Below are positions 19,106 through 23,868 of a stretch of DNA of 23,868 bases, in pieces. Below the pieces are notes generated by a model. That model was not told where the DNA came from. It did not search any database and saw nothing but the letters and a program-made list of their open reading frames with translations. Location of the stretch: assembly GCA_001414485.1 (NCBI GenBank), contig LLEY01000331.1, positions 1 to 23,868 on the forward strand, written 5' to 3'. The position numbers and the translations under genes were made by a program. The DNA comes from Calycina herbarum. Its lineage: Eukaryota; Ascomycota; Leotiomycetes; Helotiales; Pezizellaceae. Positions within the stretch are counted from its first letter, which is position 1. Every line of letters starts with the position of its first letter.

Positions 19106-21163
19106 ATGGCCGGAGGCGCTGTAATCAGTGGAACTCATGATGCTTCCCGTATCGAGGCACCCGTCACCGTAAAGGCATATCTCATGTGTGCTTTTGCTGC
19201 ATTTGGTGGTATCTTTTTCGGATATGACACTGGATGGTACACAACTCTTCTCTCGACGATAAACACACATGCTAATTTGTTGCAGGATGGGAGGAGTTAT
19301 GGGAATGAATTATTACAAAAGACAATTGACCGGCATACCTGTAAGTAGTTCAGTCTCGCCGTAGACAACAAAAGCGGCAGTAGATACTTTGGGTCGCACC
19401 TGCCTACCTAGCTCGTTCTAAGTACCTGGTTCAAATTATCAGTTGAGCCCGAGTGGCTTAGAACAATGAATTTCGATTGTCCCAAAGTATTTAGGGCGAT
19501 ACCTAGTACAACGAGTTACATACTGCCGCTTTTGAGTTTATTGCTCTCATATCTTACTACTTGGACTTCTGAGCAAAAGGCTGACTTGCTTAGTACCCTG
19601 CTGCAGATGCCACCAAGGATGAGCTCAAAGCTTATGCTCTTCCTGGCTGGGAACAATCTCTTTTAACTGGTATTCTATCCTGCGGTACTTTCTTCGGTGC
19701 AATTATCTCTGGAGACGTCGCAGACAGGATCGGTCGTCGGTGGACAATCATCACTGGATGTCTTACTTTCACAGTCGGTTGTATTCTTGAAACTGCTGCA
19801 ACGAATTTAAGTGTAATGGTTGTTGGTCGTCTGATAGCTGGTGTCGGTGTCGGTTTCATTTCCGCAATCAGTAAGCCTCTTTCCCAAGAAGAACTATTCT
19901 CACAGCTCCAACTAACTTATTTTCTCTCCAGTCATCCTATACATGAGCGAAATTGCCCCTAAGAAGGTTCGAGGTGCTCTCGTCTCCGGATATCAATTCT
20001 GTATTACCATTGGTATTCTCATGGCCAACTGCGTCGTTTACGCTACGCAAAACCGTGATGACACGGGGTCATACAGAATTCCCATTGCTGTCCAATTCTT
20101 GTGGGCTATCATCCTCGCAATCGGACTTTTCTTCCTCCCAGAGTCCCCAAGATTCTTCGTCAAGAAGGGAAAGCTTGATGAAGCTGCCAAAGCTCTTGCC
20201 AACGTTCGTGGTCAACCTTTGGACTCCACCTACATTCAAGATGAGCTTGCTGAAATCATTGCCAACCACGAATACGAACTCTCCGTCGTTCCTCAAACCT
20301 CATACATGGCTTCTTGGACAAACTGCTTCGATGGAAGTATCACGCACTCCGCCAGCAACATCCGTCGTACTCTCCTCGGTATCGGTCTTCAGATGATGCA
20401 ACAACTCACTGGCATCAACTTTATCTTCTACTACGGAGTTGTCTTCTTCCAAGATCTCGGAACCATCAGCAACCCTTTCCTCATCAGTTTAATTACCACC
20501 CTGGTCAACGTCTTATCTACTCCCCTTTCATTCTGGATGGTAGAGCGCTTCGGTCGTCGTAACCTCTTGATCGTCGGTGGAACCGGAATGGTCGTTTCGC
20601 AGTACATTGTTGGTATCATTGGTGCGACAGCAGGAAAACCAGCAGCAGATGGATCGAACACAAATAAGTCTGCTACATCCGCCATGATTGCATTTATCTG
20701 CCTCAATATCACTATGTTTGCTACCACATGGGGGCCCTGCGCATGGGTTGTCATCGGAGAGGTGTTCCCATTGCCAATTCGATCTCGTGGTGTTGCACTC
20801 AGTACCTCCTCCAATTGGTTCTGGAATTGCATCATCGCTGTTATCACTCCATACCTAATGAACAAGGAGTACGCCAATCTATCTACGAATATCTTCTTCA
20901 TGTGGGGAAGCCTTTGTATTGTCTCCGTTCTCTTTGCTTATTTCCTTGTTCCTGAGACTAAGGGACTTTCCTTGGAACAAGTTGATCGTATGTTGGAAGA
21001 AGTTTCCCCACGAAAGAGTCGAAGCTGGGTCCCTCATTCTACTTTCGCTGCTGAGATGGGATTGGTCGAGAAGGGAATTGTTATTAATGTTGGGGGGAAG
21101 GCTGATAGCTCGGAAGAGGTTGAGACTACGACTGTTCAGCCTGTTTATAAGGAAGTTGTCTAA
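19106..21163 (+). CDS. MFS sugar (hexose) transporter, four exons
   Basis: Predicted 564-aa plasma-membrane monosaccharide transporter of the fungal hexose-transporter (sugar porter) MFS family. Exons: 19106-19236, 19286-19340, 19594-19870, 19932-21163; all join in frame. Landmarks: FGGIFFGYDTG in helix 1 (33-43), DRIGRR after helix 2 (106-111), GRL/AGVGVG (140-149), PESPRFF after helix 6 (224-230), QQLTGINFIFYY in helix 7 (311-322), ERFGRR (359-364), GPCAWVVIGEVFPL (422-435), PETKGLSLEQ (495-504). Twelve hydrophobic segments are expected, with cytoplasmic ends. These motifs define the family; the exact sugar and affinity cannot be read from them. The start sits in CACCATGG. Introns 1 and 3 are 49 and 61 nt, whereas intron 2 is 253 nt because it contains a MITE-like element. 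The acceptor TAG at 19591-19593 is chosen because it gives the in-frame IP-YPAADATKDEL join; the later CAG (19606) would shift the frame. Confidence 0.94.
19369..19534. mobile_element. MITE-like element within intron 2 of the sugar transporter
   Basis: The ends are perfect 14-bp inverted repeats: CAAAAGCGGCAGTA at 19369-19382 and its complement at 19521-19534. Further inverted pairs lie inside: ATACTTTGGG near 19384 against CCCAAAGTAT near 19480, and GTTCTAAG near 19414 against CTTAGAAC near 19457. Length is 166 bp with no coding capacity. A direct target duplication is not evident. A related copy is at 21422-21634. The element sits between donor 19341 and acceptor 19593 without touching either. 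Confidence 0.7.
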
Positions 21164-21421
21164 GTCACTCTGAGAGTTGATGGGATGGGGTGGGGAGCGT
21201 TGTGAAACTCCTTTGATACCACGGTGTTGCGATGGTTTTATGTAATGAAGAGATATGATCTAGAGGTAGATTTAGATGTGTCTAGAATGGTTGGGGAAAG
21301 ATTATAGAGATTTATATAGAAATATATTTGTTTTTATAGCTGGGTTCTTGTTTCTCATTCTTTCTTCCTTTGTGTCCCATTTTGACCTATTCTTCTCCCT
21401 CCTTACCTCGCGATAAATAAT

Positions 21422-21634
21422 AAAAGTGGCAGTAAATATCAGGTTCGTACCTGGCCTACCCTGCCTATTTAGTTCCAGCAAATAGCTAGAATAATCAAAT
21501 GTAATTAGCCTACATATTTAGAACACTTTTAAATCTCAACCCAGGTGTTTTGGAACAATCAGGTGTTGTTGTTTCAAAGTATTTTGGGAAAGTAGACTGG
21601 AAATTAGAGCAACGAGCTTTTTACTGCCTGTACA
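21422..21634. mobile_element. Second MITE-like element of the same family, 3' of the transporter
   Basis: The left end AAAAGTGGCAGTA differs by one base from that of the intronic element. Shared blocks occur in the same order: GG-TTCGTACCTG near 21442, TTGGAACAA near 21549, CAAAGTATTTTGGGA near 21576, and CAACGAGC…TTACTGCC near 21610-21628. It is about 213 bp, longer than the intronic copy, and its right terminus has diverged after TACTGCC. It begins 259 bp past the transporter stop codon; the intervening bases are 3' flank. Confidence 0.65.
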
Positions 21635-23868
21635 CCGCGAGCTCACTTACCACAATCTTTCCATCATCGCCTACGAGAACCCCTTCCTTGTGTCTATAAA
21701 TTGCATCATACTTGCAAAATCGACCGAACAATCGACACCGTGGCAGCATTTCAAAGCTACGTTGGCTTCCACCATTACCTTACTATCCCCTTTCATGCTT
21801 CACTATGAGTAGTTATTCTCAAACCACTCATGACCACAAACACCTCACTGTTACCTCCCCCTTTTCTTTTCTTGTTTTTCTATCTTCAAAAAAACTACCC
21901 CCAAAGATCGACAAGAACTCTAAAGTCGACGCTAGAACTCCTACATTGCAAATATTGATTTCAAGTTCTGGTTTCTTGTTGGCGTCTGAAAGCTCCAATC
22001 TCTTCTTGTGGCAAATCCATTTTGTATTCTTCTTTCCATACCGCCTGTGCTTGTTAGCATGTAGATGACGCAGCCGCCATATATGATCCTTCACGGATCT
22101 CGTTTGTTTGTTTGGAAAGTGGAATAGGAGCGGTTGAGGTTAAGTAATCTTCTCAACACCTCGCTTGTACTTTTGAGAGCCTAGACTTTCAAACTCAAAC
22201 GCTATATATAATTCGGTAGGAGCTCCCTACTATAAGCAGAACTTCTCTCACGTACTGTGTCTAAGTATTGAGAGTACGAGTTTCCGATTCTTCTCTACCT
22301 AAAAGGATTCTGGTTTCATAACTATCTCATACACCATACATATCGATGTTCGACAAATAGCGACACTTGATGATCTCCGTGGCCATCCAATCAACTCTTT
22401 CTCCCTTTGAAGTCTTCTCTTTCTAAAACCCTAGCAAGGCGAGACTTCTTCGGTGTGCCCTGTTTGTAAGACCTCAGTCTCAAACAAGGGAAGATACTAG
22501 AAGATGACCGTCCCAGCATTGGGGAGAGCACTTGTTGAACTACCAGTATTATATCGTGATTTTCTAGCCTTCGTTGCTGTAATTCTAACCTTAGAAGGTA
22601 CCTCGTAATCGTAATATATTGATTCGTTGCCTTCCTTCTTTTGGGATCCTCTACCCTAGGGTGCAAAGCAAAACAGGGTTTTATTGTCGAAAGGGAAATT
22701 GTCGTCGATTTCTGCTGCAGCTTTCGTTTTTAGTGATAATTTGGTAAAACATGGGGGGTGGGATTTTATATCATTGAACCGAAATATAAATTTGAGCGGA
22801 AGGAGGGCAAAGTCGCTTATTCCCTGGCAGAAACTCCTTAGTTCTCCCGATCAATTCGTCTTTGGGTATCTTGTGTATTGGGCTCTTGGTTTGATCCTGT
22901 TTGACTGGGTTATGTACACGACTAGGGGTAAGTAGGTTCTTTATTTATTTGAATATCAAATTCTTGCTTGAGAAGCCAGCCCGTTTTCTTCGATTTGTTT
23001 TATTTCTTTAAAGTTGGTTTTAGTTTACATGGTATCTCTTAACGTGACTCTATTTTTGGCCCCCAAATTTTGCTTGGCTTACTCGTGATCTACTCGTCAA
23101 ATAATGCTTGGCTTACTCCGTAATTGATGGCTTACTCGCAAATTATGATGTTTGGCTCACTCGGTACTTGTCTCTTTTGTGTGTGTAAGGTTAGTGAATG
23201 AGAAGGTTCGAAGTTCCTGAGATGAAAGAAAGATGATGAAATGGGGGTTTTTAATAGATTCTGTGAGGAGGGTTCTCCAGAAACTTTCCGGGGCCTTGTT
23301 TTTATTTTTGTCTAGTTTACTTTAGGTGTCTTGGTTTATTTTATTTACTGAGGGTGTTGATAGGGTTTCGAGAAAGTGAAGTGATGTTACTGATAAGATA
23401 GAGGGGGATAGGAGGTGGGGGACTGCGAATAGCATGGCCGACCATGAATGCATACCAGGTGATGCCTAGGTTAATATTTCAGAGAAGCTTTTTACAAAGA
23501 GCCACATTCACCTTTTCTTTTAGTTGCCTAGTATTACAACTAATAGAACAGTAAATGCTGAAATAACAGAATTTGAGACTCGTTCAAGATTACCGTACTT
23601 TTTCTGGGCATATATTTCCTTCGATTCTACGATTCTTCCGATCATCCAACCCGTCACACCTTTCACAAATATCATTTGTTGTCATTCATAAGGTTCGTTT
23701 AATGGATTGCTTCATAATAGCTGAAAAGAATTTCCTCTTTCCGTTATTATGGCTTTTTCTAAAAATAGTAATCAAATTCCCAATTTTTACTAGATGACAG
23801 ACTTTGGTGATGAGGAGAAAGAAGCAATTCTCACGAAATCTAAACCATACTTCATTAATTCACCAAGC
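21635..23868. other. Right-hand spacer, no gene recognised
   Basis: About 2.2 kb without a recognisable gene on either strand. Frames at 21712-22068 and 22684-22935 lack known domains. The second contains a hydrophobic stretch and runs into a GTAAGT donor-like site near 22929, so an exon of an unseen gene cannot be excluded, but I find no matching start or next exon. An imperfect palindrome around AGCT (GTAGG AGCT CCCTAC) lies near 22217-22231. A degenerate tandem repeat is at 23071-23165. Confidence 0.5.
23071..23165. repeat. Degenerate tandem repeat with GGCTTACTCG core
   Basis: Four copies of a GGCTYACTC core at 23076, 23110, 23129 and 23154, separated by 34, 19 and 25 bp. Some spacers share AATT/AAAT sequence and a TGCTTGG lead-in. 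Irregular spacing suggests an old, decaying minisatellite or a cluster of protein-binding sites. Confidence 0.65.

Noticed and set aside
19426..19436. GGTTCAAAT-like tRNA B-box within the intronic element
   Set aside because: No A-box, no cloverleaf and no acceptor stem; it is part of the MITE-like interior.
22684..22935. Open frame with hydrophobic stretch ending at a GTAAGT site
   Set aside because: No good ATG start and no identifiable next exon; mentioned only as a possibility in the right-hand spacer.
1..23868. CRISPR array, prokaryotic operon or virus
   Set aside because: Spliceosomal introns, fungal gene families and the absence of regular spacer-repeat structure or viral genes rule these out.

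Overview
This window looks like a fragment of a filamentous ascomycete (Pezizomycotina) chromosome. The genes carry several short introns of about 48-61 nt with GTAnGT-type donors and CTAAC/GCTAAT-like branch sites. Start contexts are CAcCATGG-like, leaders are CT-rich, and spacers are long and AT-rich. Protein style and base composition would suit the Leotiomycetes (Botrytis/Sclerotinia-like), but that placement is inference from general features, not from a search.

Five protein-coding genes can be assembled exon by exon. (1) Minus strand, 3815-783: a KHA1-type K+/H+ antiporter (CPA2 family), 894 aa, four exons, one GC-AG intron. (2) Plus strand, 10103-11531: a PIN-like auxin-efflux-carrier-family membrane transporter, 443 aa, three exons. 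(3) Minus strand, 12381-11637, convergent with gene 2: a 231-aa, probably mitochondrial, low-complexity hydrophilic protein with a tiny last exon. (4) Plus strand, 13344-15579: an Ish1/Msc1 stress/nuclear-envelope protein, 565 aa, eight exons including an 8-nt microexon, eight Ish1 repeats, and a perfect CRE (TGACGTCA) 170 bp upstream. (5) Plus strand, 19106-21163: an MFS hexose-transporter-family protein, 564 aa, four exons, with a MITE-like element inside intron 2.

Between genes 1 and 2 lie about 6.3 kb with no recognisable intact gene. This stretch holds microsatellites, a 190-bp inverted-repeat element flanked by TA (MITE-like), and a broken ubiquitin-like relic with a 94-bp direct duplication. 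The spacers around gene 5 hold relatives of the intronic element: one 259 bp past its stop codon and a more diverged one about 2.4 kb before its start. The last 2.2 kb contain only AT-rich sequence and a degenerate tandem repeat.

The genes do not form a pathway cluster. Three are membrane transporters (K+/H+, PIN-like, sugar). Genes 3 and 4 are divergent neighbours with stress-protein character. I see no CRISPR array, rRNA, convincing tRNA, secondary-metabolite cluster or virus. The most informative observations are gene-architecture oddities (GC-AG intron, 8-nt microexon, introns at the same site in successive Ish1 repeats), the small transposon family, and the CRE upstream of the Ish1-type gene.
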